Source: Chitinophaga pinensis (GTDB lineage: Bacteria; Bacteroidota; Bacteroidia; Chitinophagales; Chitinophagaceae). Taken from it: a stretch of 10,143 nucleotides of DNA. Position 1 is the first letter of the stretch; every line of letters begins with the position of its first letter. Of this stretch, positions 1 through 6,286 are shown piece by piece. The notes under the pieces are model-generated. The model did no database searches. It saw nothing but the letters and a program-made list of their open reading frames with translations, and was not told where the DNA came from. The stretch covers positions 1 to 10,143 of the forward strand of contig CALQKL020000060.1 of NCBI GenBank assembly GCA_943331145.2, read 5' to 3'. Position numbers and translations under genes: made by a program.

Positions 1-788
1 CCTTTACCATAGCAAAAAAATATCTTTCATATTGGTTGAATGCATCCAATAAAAACGGCCATGGGGTGCACTCTCCATTTGTTTTTGATTTGATTATCAA
101 TGTGCTCAATGATCGAAAAAAAGAACCCTGTTTTCAAGAGATTGAATCAATTAGACAATCACTTAAAGTAAATCATGATTTTATAGAAGTAGAAGATTTC
201 GGTGCAGGTTCTGCAGTGATAAAATCAAATGAAAGAAAAATTTCAAAGATTGCAAGTTCATCTTTGAAGTCGCCAAAATACGCACAGCTTTTACATCGTT
301 TAGTAAAATATTTTCGCCCAAAAAACATTGTTGAATTGGGTACTTCATTTGGCATTACATCTGCTTATTTGGCCAAAGGAAATCCAGATGCTCAATTGTA
401 TACTTTTGAAGGCGCTTCTTCGATTTCTAATATTGCAGAAAATAATTTAAAAAAATTAGGCGTAAATAATGTTGAGTTGATAAACGGAGATTTCGGAAAT
501 ACATTACCCCCATTTCTTGAAAAAAACATATCCATTGATTTTGCTTTTATAGACGGCAATCACCGCGAAAAACCAACGATTGCTTATTTTGAATCCTTCT
601 TAACGCATTGCAATGAACATTCCATTCTTATTTTTGACGATATTCATTGGAGCCAAGAAATGGAAAATGCATGGGGCTTTATAAAAAATAATCAGTCGGT
701 AACGATGTCAGTTGATTTATTTTTTATTGGAATGGTGTTTTTTCGAAAAGATTTTAAAGAAAAGCAACATTTTGCAATTCAGTTTTAA
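1..788 (+). CDS. Class I SAM-dependent methyltransferase, 5' end outside window
   Basis: Probable small-molecule O-methyltransferase with a Rossmann fold that uses S-adenosylmethionine; the substrate is unknown. The reading frame is open from the left edge (first full codon at 3). A TTG at 36 could be called as a start, but the codons before it (FTIAKKYLSYW) run smoothly into LNASNKNGHGVHSPFVF. As I recall, this matches the N-terminal pattern of a Bacteroidota methyltransferase family, so the start is probably off the window. Counting from codon 36, the SAM-binding loop is ELGTSFGITSAYLA at 100-113, an acidic strand end with YTFEG follows at about 122-126, motif FIDGNH is at 171-176, and FDDIHWS is at 200-206. 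The Asp and His residues in these last two motifs resemble the metal/SAM site of Methyltransf_24-type enzymes. The gene ends 33 bp before pntAA, and the pntAA promoter appears to lie in its last codons. Family assignment is firm; substrate and exact start are not. Confidence 0.85.
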   Translation, partial: FTIAKKYLSYWLNASNKNGHGVHSPFVFDLIINVLNDRKKEPCFQEIESIRQSLKVNHDFIEVEDFGAGSAVIKSNERKISKIASSSLKSPKYAQLLHRLVKYFRPKNIVELGTSFGITSAYLAKGNPDAQLYTFEGASSISNIAENNLKKLGVNNVELINGDFGNTLPPFLEKNISIDFAFIDGNHREKPTIAYFESFLTHCNEHSILIFDDIHWSQEMENAWGFIKNNQSVTMSVDLFFIGMVFFRKDFKEKQHFAIQF

Positions 789-803
789 ATTTTCTTACCT
801 TCG
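771..803 (+). promoter_or_regulatory. Candidate Bacteroidota-type promoter for the pnt operon
   Basis: TTTG at 771-774 is followed after 21 bp by TACCTTCG at 796-803. This fits the Bacteroidota primary sigma factor pattern (-33 TTTG, -7 TAnnTTTG) with one mismatch, C for T, in the -7 element. Transcription would start about 5-8 bp downstream, giving a leader of roughly 10-15 nt before the ATG at 822. The -33 element lies inside the end of the methyltransferase gene. The match is by eye and untested. Confidence 0.5.
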
Positions 804-821
804 AGCCAATTAATTTTTATT

Positions 822-1940
822 ATGATAATTGGAATACTTAAAGAACCATCCTTCGAAACCCGAACTTCACTATTACCAGAACACGCTGCTGTTCTGAAAA
901 AAATGAACCTGGAAATGCTTATTGAGACTGGTGCAGGTGATTTGTCATTTGCAACAGATCAAAAATATACAGAAGCAGGTGCAAGTGTAGGATCAAGATC
1001 TGATGTTTTGCAAAAATCGGATGTCGTGTTATCTATTAACCCCATTTCTGAGGCAGATGCTGCAGCTTGTTCTGGAAAAATAATCATTGGCTTTTTTCAG
1101 GCCTTGATTAATGCTGGAACGATAAACGATTGGGCTAAGAAAAATTGTACCGTGTTTAGTATGGACATGTTGCCACGTACTACCCGCGCTCAAAGCATGG
1201 ACGTGTTGAGTAGTCAGGCCAATATTGCTGGCTATAAAGCGGTATTGTTAGCAGCTAATTTGTATCCAAAGTATTTCCCCATGTTTATGACAGCTGCTGG
1301 TAGCATTGCGCCTGCAAAAATGTTGATTCTTGGTGCTGGTGTTGCTGGCTTACAAGCTATCGCAACAGGCAAAAGATTGGGCGCTGTGATTGAAGTGTTT
1401 GATACCCGCCCAGCAGTAAAAGAAGAAGTAATGAGTTTGGGTGCAAAGTTTGTAGAGGTTGAAGGTGCTGCAGATGCGTCTAAGGCTGGGGGTTATGCCG
1501 TAGAACAAACAGAAGAATTTTTACAAAGACAAAAAGCAAAAATTGCGGAAAGCGTTGCAAAAGCGGATATTATAATTACAACTGCTCAAATTCCTGGTAA
1601 AAAAGCCCCTATTTTAATTACAAAAGAAATGATTGCTGCTATGAAAAATGGTTCTGTAATTATTGATTTGGTTGCAGTTACCGGTGGGAATACAGATTAT
1701 ACAAAAAATGATGAAACCGTTGTGGTTAATGGGGTTTCTATTGTAGGAAATTCTAAATTGCCTGGTTCAATGCCAAGTGATGCAAGTAAATTATACGGAA
1801 AAAATATCTTAAATTTCTTACAACTTATCGTTACAAAAGAAGGCAACTTAAACCTCAATTTTGAAGATGATTTGGTGTTGGGAACATGCGTTGCAAATAA
1901 AGGTGAAATCACCAACGAAAGAGTTAAACAGCTGATTTAA
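822..1940 (+). CDS. pntAA: NAD(P)+ transhydrogenase alpha subunit part 1 (NAD(H)-binding domain I)
   Basis: Soluble NAD(H)-binding domain of the proton-translocating transhydrogenase, which passes hydride from NADH to NADP+ on the cytoplasmic face of the membrane. The 372 residues match the separate domain I polypeptide of Rhodospirillum rubrum-type enzymes. The N-terminal AlaDh/PNT half begins MIIGILKEP. The conserved block around 119-138 contains R119, Q124 and D127 (RAQSMDVLSSQ), equivalent to the R. rubrum Arg127/Gln132/Asp135 active-site residues by spacing. The dinucleotide loop GAGVAG is at 171-176, and D194 in VFDTR is the acidic residue expected to hold the NAD ribose and exclude NADP. 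Unlike E. coli PntA, the polypeptide stops before any membrane segments, which are supplied by pntAB 73 bp downstream. The ATG at 822 follows a candidate promoter at 771-803 and has no Shine-Dalgarno motif. Confidence 0.97.
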   Translation: MIIGILKEPSFETRTSLLPEHAAVLKKMNLEMLIETGAGDLSFATDQKYTEAGASVGSRSDVLQKSDVVLSINPISEADAAACSGKIIIGFFQALINAGTINDWAKKNCTVFSMDMLPRTTRAQSMDVLSSQANIAGYKAVLLAANLYPKYFPMFMTAAGSIAPAKMLILGAGVAGLQAIATGKRLGAVIEVFDTRPAVKEEVMSLGAKFVEVEGAADASKAGGYAVEQTEEFLQRQKAKIAESVAKADIIITTAQIPGKKAPILITKEMIAAMKNGSVIIDLVAVTGGNTDYTKNDETVVVNGVSIVGNSKLPGSMPSDASKLYGKNILNFLQLIVTKEGNLNLNFEDDLVLGTCVANKGEITNERVKQLI

Positions 1941-1947
1941 TAAAATG

Positions 1948-2005
1948 GAAAGTTTAAAAATGACTTTCAACCATTAAACCAGCGAAGCGAATTAAACCAT
2001 TAAAC
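1948..2005 (+). repeat. Repeat-rich pntAA-pntAB spacer with duplicated 11-mer and small hairpin
   Basis: The 73-bp spacer contains the direct repeat AACCATTAAAC at 1969-1979 and 1995-2005. Between the copies are a short tandem GCGAAGCGAA at 1982-1991 and a further TTAAACC at 1992-1998. Upstream, GAAAGT (1948-1953) and ACTTTC (1963-1968) form a perfect 6-bp inverted repeat around a 9-nt loop. There is no T-run after the hairpin, so it is not an obvious terminator, and transcription presumably continues into pntAB. Function is unknown. Confidence 0.55.
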
Positions 2006-2013
2006 TAACAGAA

Positions 2014-2322
2014 ATGAATCAAGTATTGAATTTTATAACATCCAACCAAGAAATTATTTACACCGTTATCTTAATGATTTTTGTTGGAATTGAAATCATT
2101 GAAAAAGTACCAAGTGTTTTACACACACCTTTGATGAGTGGTGCAAATGCCATTCACGGGGTTGTAATTATTGGTGCAATCATCGTAATGGGTAAAGCAG
2201 AACAAGACAATTACCTCGCACTAGCTTTGGGTTTTATTGCAGTTTTACTCGGTACTTTAAATGTGGTGGGTGGTTTTGTAGTTACAGACAGAATGCTCGA
2301 AATGTTTAAAAAGAAAAAGTAA
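2014..2322 (+). CDS. pntAB: NAD(P)+ transhydrogenase alpha subunit part 2 (membrane)
   Basis: Small integral membrane subunit of 102 residues. With the membrane part of PntB it forms the proton channel (domain II) of the transhydrogenase. Three hydrophobic segments are visible at about 12-28, 43-60 and 67-91. The family signature VPSVLHTPLMSGANAIHGV lies at 32-50, and the protein ends in the basic tail FKKKK. The protein carries His48 in NAIHGV, where E. coli PntA has Ser. As I recall, this matches His42 of the Thermus thermophilus alpha-2 subunit, which was proposed to serve in proton transfer. The subunit lies between pntAA (73 bp upstream) and pntB (65 bp downstream), as expected for a split-alpha enzyme. 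The ATG at 2014 is supported by the family's typical short N-terminus before the first membrane segment. Confidence 0.96.
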   Translation: MNQVLNFITSNQEIIYTVILMIFVGIEIIEKVPSVLHTPLMSGANAIHGVVIIGAIIVMGKAEQDNYLALALGFIAVLLGTLNVVGGFVVTDRMLEMFKKKK

Positions 2323-2324
2323 TT

Positions 2325-2387
2325 CAATCTTTTACTTTCAATTTTAATTTTTCAATTTTTAATTTTTACTTTTCAATTTTTATATAA
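2325..2387 (+). repeat. 7-bp-periodic T-rich array filling the pntAB-pntB gap
   Basis: Nine consecutive 7-bp units occupy 2325-2387 exactly, from two bases after the pntAB stop to the base before the pntB ATG. Most units have the form of a variable triplet followed by TTTT. CAATTTT recurs at 2339, 2353 and 2374; TAATTTT is at 2360, TACTTTT at 2367 and AATTTTT at 2346. The first two units are degenerate and the last is TATATAA. The array has no reading frame and no ribosome-binding purine tract. It resembles a heptanucleotide microsatellite that has partly decayed. Confidence 0.7.
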
Positions 2388-3821
2388 ATGAATCAACACT
2401 TACTTACCATTTGTTATCTAATCGGATCTATCACTTTTATTTTAGGGTTAAAGATGTTGTCGAATCCAGCATCTGCGAGAAAAGGAAACTTACTTGCTGC
2501 AGGAGGGATGTCAATTGCCATCTTTGGAACCATTTTCTTGTTTAGTTATGATGAAAATGGAACGACACATTATTTGGGCAATTACATCTGGATATTTGCC
2601 GCATTAATTATTGGCGCAATCGTTGGAACCTTAGCCGCTAAAAAAGTACAAATGACAGCCATGCCTGAAATGGTGAGTTTGTTTAATGGAATGGGAGGTG
2701 CTTGTGCTGCCTTGATTTCTATTGTTGAATTCAATCATTTAAGTAAAGAATTGGGCGCTACTCCAACTGTTGAAATGATTCAACATGTACAACCAACCGT
2801 TTTAATTATTGTGCTTGGATTAATTATTGGATCAGTTTCATTTGCGGGTTCGATGATTGCTTGGGGTAAATTAAATGGTAAAGTAAAAGATTTCAGTTTT
2901 ACCGGTCAGAATGTTTTAAACATGGTTGTTCTTGCAGCAGCATTGGGTTTGGCTGTGTATATGATTTTTAATCCACAACAACATATGTTGCTTTATGCCA
3001 TTCTTGGATTGTCGTTGTTTTATGGTATTTTCTTTGTAATGCCAATCGGTGGTGCAGATATGCCTGTAGTAATTTCATTATTAAATTCATTCACTGGTGT
3101 GGCTGCGGCTTGCGGTGGATTTTTATATGACAATAAAGTAATGTTAACGGGCGGTATTTTAGTAGGCGCAGCGGGAACTTTACTTACCATCTTGATGTGT
3201 AAAGCCATGAATCGTTCATTGAAAAATGTATTGATTGGTTCATTTGGCGGAAATAAAAAAGGAGTTGCAGGAGTTGCAGGTGCACAAGGCGAACATAAAG
3301 AAATTAGTTTGAGTGATGCGGCTATGGTTATGAGTTATGCCAATAAAGTACTTATCGTTCCAGGATATGGATTGGCTGTTGCTCAAGCACAACATACTTG
3401 CCATGAACTTGAAAAAATTCTTACAGAAAAAGGGGTAGAAGTTAAATATGCGATTCATCCTGTTGCTGGTCGTATGCCAGGCCACATGAATGTTTTGTTG
3501 GCAGAAGCAGATGTTAGCTACGATATTTTAATGGAAATGGAACAAGCAAATGACGAGTTTCCAACTACGGATGTGGTATTGATTTTAGGTGCCAATGATG
3601 TGGTTAATCCTGCTGCAAAATCTGATCCAGCTTCACCTATATATGGCATGCCAATTCTTGATGTAGAGCAAGCTAAAACTGTTATTGTAAACAAAAGAAG
3701 TATGAAGCCAGGTTATGCAGGTATTGAAAACGATTTGTTCTTCAGACCAAAAACCTCAATGCTTTTTGGAGATGCTAAAAAAGTATTACAAGACTTGTGT
3801 ACTGAAATAAAAAATGCATAA
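2388..3821 (+). CDS. pntB: NAD(P)+ transhydrogenase beta subunit (membrane and NADP(H) domain III)
   Basis: The beta subunit of 477 residues has the family's normal length. The first roughly 285 residues contain many hydrophobic helices (membrane domain II), and the remainder is the NADP(H)-binding domain III that faces domain I in the cytoplasm. Domain III motifs are all present: GYGLAVAQAQ at 326-335, AGRMPGHMNVLLAEA at 360-374, GANDVVNPAA at 401-410, and NKRSMKPGYAG at 435-445, whose Lys-Arg pair contacts the NADP 2'-phosphate. The conserved membrane motif GGADMPVV is at 221-228. At position 100 (MVSLFNGMGG) there is Asn where E. coli PntB has the proton-transfer His91; the partner PntAB has a histidine instead. 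A T-rich 7-bp repeat array directly precedes the ATG. The rsmF-like gene starts 19 bp downstream. Confidence 0.97.
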   Translation: MNQHLLTICYLIGSITFILGLKMLSNPASARKGNLLAAGGMSIAIFGTIFLFSYDENGTTHYLGNYIWIFAALIIGAIVGTLAAKKVQMTAMPEMVSLFNGMGGACAALISIVEFNHLSKELGATPTVEMIQHVQPTVLIIVLGLIIGSVSFAGSMIAWGKLNGKVKDFSFTGQNVLNMVVLAAALGLAVYMIFNPQQHMLLYAILGLSLFYGIFFVMPIGGADMPVVISLLNSFTGVAAACGGFLYDNKVMLTGGILVGAAGTLLTILMCKAMNRSLKNVLIGSFGGNKKGVAGVAGAQGEHKEISLSDAAMVMSYANKVLIVPGYGLAVAQAQHTCHELEKILTEKGVEVKYAIHPVAGRMPGHMNVLLAEADVSYDILMEMEQANDEFPTTDVVLILGANDVVNPAAKSDPASPIYGMPILDVEQAKTVIVNKRSMKPGYAGIENDLFFRPKTSMLFGDAKKVLQDLCTEIKNA

Positions 3822-3840
3822 TCATTTAACGCAATAAATA

Positions 3841-5214
3841 TTGCCACACGCACTTCCAATAGAATTGCTGCATTCATTACAACGCATCAAAGGCTTTGAT
3901 GAAGCGGCTTTTATTGCTGCGCATACCATAGAAAATCAAATTACATCAATTCGTGTAAACCCTGCAAAACCGTCTAATTCGGTTAATAGTACTTTATTGT
4001 CGGCAGAAAAAATTCCTTGGTGTACCAATGGCTATTATTTACAAGAACGCCCTTCGTTTACTTTAGATCCACATTTTCATGCGGGCGCTTATTATGTTCA
4101 GGAAGCAAGCAGCATGTTTTTGGAAACGGTAATGAAACAAACCATAGATTTAAATGCATCTTTAAAAGTATTGGATTTATGTGCCGCACCGGGAGGTAAA
4201 TCAACTTTAATTCAATCCCTAATTTCTACAGATAGTTTTTTAGTAAGCAATGAAGTGATTAAAACAAGGGTAAATATTCTTGCCGAAAACATCACCAAAT
4301 GGGGTGCTGCTAATGTAGTGGTTACCAATAATGACCCCAAAGATTTTCAACGACTTGCTAATTATTTTGATGTTATTGTTGTAGATGCACCTTGTAGTGG
4401 AAGTGGATTATTTAGAAAAGATAATGTTGCCATTTCTGAATGGAGTATGGATAATGTGGCCTTGTGTAGTCAGCGCCAACAAAGGATTTTGGCAGATGTT
4501 GTTTCGTCTTTAAAACCTGGAGGGGTATTGATTTATTCAACTTGTTCTTATTCCGAAGTTGAAAACGAAAACATAGCAGAATGGCTTACAAAAGAAAATA
4601 CATTTGAATCATGTAAAATAAATTTTCAAGAAAATTGGGGTATTGTAGAAACTGCAAAAAATGATGTTTACGGATATCGGTTTTATCCAGATAAAATTAA
4701 AGGTGAAGGATTTTTTATTGCAGCGTTTAAAAGAAATGAAGATGTCAATGCACAAAAATTAAAACAAAAACCAATCAATCAAAAATCAACTGTTACAAAA
4801 TCTCAGTTTGAATATTTATCAAAATGGATTAACCCAAAATTAGTCATTGAATATTTCAATTGGAAAAACGAGGTGATCGCCTTACCTTATATTTTACTAC
4901 AAGAAATGGCCAATCTTCAATCGGCATTGTACATCAAAAAAATCGGGATTAACATTGGAAGTGCTATCCGAAACGAATTGATTCCTTCTCATGAACTTGC
5001 TGTAAGTACAATACTAACGCCTGATGTAGAAACGATAAATTTAAAATTAGAAGACGCTCTTCAATTTTTGAGGCTTCAACATTTTGAGTTGACTGACACA
5101 AAGCCTGGATGGAAATTAATCGTGTATAATGAATTGCCATTGGGCTTTATCAAATCAATGTCAAATCGTTTTAACAATTATTATCCAAGAGAATGGCGAA
5201 TTTTTAACAAGTAA
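3841..5214 (+). CDS. rsmF: RsmF/NOL1-NOP2-sun family RNA cytosine-C5 methyltransferase
   Basis: Likely 16S rRNA m5C methyltransferase of 457 residues, using S-adenosylmethionine. The N-terminal part matches the short RsmF-type start, with residues 82-92 (GAYYVQEASSM) the conserved entry to the catalytic domain. The SAM loop is DLCAAPGGKS at 112-121. The two cysteines of the m5C mechanism are C185 in VDAPCSGSG and C235 in IYSTCSYSEVEN; C235 is the expected nucleophile and C185 the release cysteine. The C-terminal 150 residues end in a PUA-like RNA-binding module (GWKLIVYNELPLGFIK, then NNYYPREWRI) as in E. coli RsmF (YebU). The start is TTG at 3841: an in-frame TAA sits at 3835-3837 and no ATG or GTG precedes the conserved sequence. 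It lies 19 bp after pntB, so it is probably cotranscribed with pnt. RsmF is the best symbol, but the target base could differ. Confidence 0.9.
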   Translation: MPHALPIELLHSLQRIKGFDEAAFIAAHTIENQITSIRVNPAKPSNSVNSTLLSAEKIPWCTNGYYLQERPSFTLDPHFHAGAYYVQEASSMFLETVMKQTIDLNASLKVLDLCAAPGGKSTLIQSLISTDSFLVSNEVIKTRVNILAENITKWGAANVVVTNNDPKDFQRLANYFDVIVVDAPCSGSGLFRKDNVAISEWSMDNVALCSQRQQRILADVVSSLKPGGVLIYSTCSYSEVENENIAEWLTKENTFESCKINFQENWGIVETAKNDVYGYRFYPDKIKGEGFFIAAFKRNEDVNAQKLKQKPINQKSTVTKSQFEYLSKWINPKLVIEYFNWKNEVIALPYILLQEMANLQSALYIKKIGINIGSAIRNELIPSHELAVSTILTPDVETINLKLEDALQFLRLQHFELTDTKPGWKLIVYNELPLGFIKSMSNRFNNYYPREWRIFNK

Positions 5215-5221
5215 TCAACTA

Positions 5222-5256
5222 TTTTTCCAAATTTTACAAGCAGTTTTGTAACTTTA
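5222..5256 (+). promoter_or_regulatory. Candidate promoter with overlapping palindrome upstream of the LysM gene
   Basis: The 71-bp gap before the LysM gene contains a perfect inverted repeat, TTACAA (5234-5239) and TTGTAA (5246-5251), with a 6-nt centre. TAACTTTA at 5249-5256 is one base off the -7 consensus TAnnTTTG and overlaps the right arm. A T-tract at 5222-5226 lies at about the right distance for -33 but lacks the final G. The overlap would suit an operator, but each element is weak on its own. No strong terminator for the preceding operon is visible here. Confidence 0.3.
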
Positions 5257-5285
5257 AAATCCTTAACCAAATAAACCCCTCAATA

Positions 5286-6275
5286 ATGAAAGCGTTTTTA
5301 TTTAGTTTATTTTTTTTGCCTCTTTTTGTTTGGTCACAAAAAACACATACCGTAGGCCCTAAAGAATCTATTTTTTCAATAGGCAGATTGTATGATGTTC
5401 ACCCAAGAGAATTGGCTGAATACAATAATATTTCGTTTGAAACAGGCGTAAAGATTGGACAAGTGTTAAATATTCCTAAGGTAAAAAAAATGGCGCCTCT
5501 TGCCAAAACAGAAACTCCTGTTGAACAAAAAACAACACCAAAAATTGAAGATAAACCTACTGTAAAAGTTGAGACAAAAAAGACAACAACTACAGAAACT
5601 AAAGGATCGCATCCCATTTATCATAAGGTTGAAAAGAAACAAACCCTTTATCAAATTAGCAAGTTGTTTGAAAATGCAACAATAGACAATTTGAAAAAAT
5701 GGAATAACCTTACCTCCGATGGATTAAGTGAAGGCATGGAATTGATTGTTGGTTATTCAAGTACGTCAGCAAAATCTACAGCACCTCAAAAACCAACGCC
5801 AACAGAAACTAAGCCTGTTGAAGCGACTAAAAAAGCAGATGCTGTCAAAACTACTGTTCCCGAAAAGAAATTAGAGGCAACTACAGAAACGCAAACTGAA
5901 AAAGTGGAAGTACCTGTTGCAAAATCTACGCCTGCAAAATCATCTCCAATTAAAGATTTTAATGGTGGTTTCTTTAAATCATCATTTAGTGAAAAAAGTA
6001 AAAACTCTGATGATTTAGAAACAGGGAATGCGGGCATTTTCAAAAGTACAAGTGGTTGGGAAGATGGGAAATATTATTGCCTACATAACACTGCTCCTGC
6101 AGGGACAATTTTAAAAATAACACATCCTGTCAATCAGAAAACCATTTATGCAAAAGTGTTAGACGTGATTCCAGATTTGCCTCAAAACAAAGGGTTGGTA
6201 TTAAGACTTAGCAATTCTGCAGCAGAAGCTTTGGGCACTATGGATGATCAATTTGTAGTTTCAATAGCGTACTAA
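5286..6275 (+). CDS. Exported protein with two LysM repeats and a C-terminal RlpA-like double-psi beta-barrel
   Basis: Predicted peptidoglycan-binding envelope protein of 329 residues. A signal peptide (about 1-17, ending FVWS) is followed by Gln18. LysM repeat 1 spans about 20-65 (HTVGPKESIFSIGRLY ... IGQVLNIPK) and LysM repeat 2 about 112-157 (HKVEKKQTLYQISKLF ... MELIVGY). They are joined and followed by Thr/Lys/Glu/Pro-rich linkers (66-110 and 158-245) typical of disordered spacers crossing the cell wall. Residues 247-329 resemble the RlpA-like barrel: H267 in LHNTAPAGT and D293 in KVLD are 26 residues apart, the same spacing as the His/Asp pair of Pseudomonas RlpA, and LRLSNSAAEALG matches the terminal IDLS-AAA-LG motif with Arg replacing Asp. 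It may bind or cut glycan strands, but activity is uncertain. The cysteine peptidase gene follows after 11 bp, so the two are probably one transcript. Confidence 0.88.
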   Translation: MKAFLFSLFFLPLFVWSQKTHTVGPKESIFSIGRLYDVHPRELAEYNNISFETGVKIGQVLNIPKVKKMAPLAKTETPVEQKTTPKIEDKPTVKVETKKTTTTETKGSHPIYHKVEKKQTLYQISKLFENATIDNLKKWNNLTSDGLSEGMELIVGYSSTSAKSTAPQKPTPTETKPVEATKKADAVKTTVPEKKLEATTETQTEKVEVPVAKSTPAKSSPIKDFNGGFFKSSFSEKSKNSDDLETGNAGIFKSTSGWEDGKYYCLHNTAPAGTILKITHPVNQKTIYAKVLDVIPDLPQNKGLVLRLSNSAAEALGTMDDQFVVSIAY

Positions 6276-6286
6276 AATTTATCAAG

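Noticed and set aside
1969..2387. Short spaced repeats resembling a CRISPR array
   Set aside because: Units are 7-11 bp, there are no unique spacers of constant length, and no cas genes are present.
5786..6043. Minus-strand 85-codon frame opposite the LysM protein linker
   Set aside because: It is the antisense of a Thr/Lys/Glu-rich low-complexity linker, which naturally lacks stop codons on the other strand.
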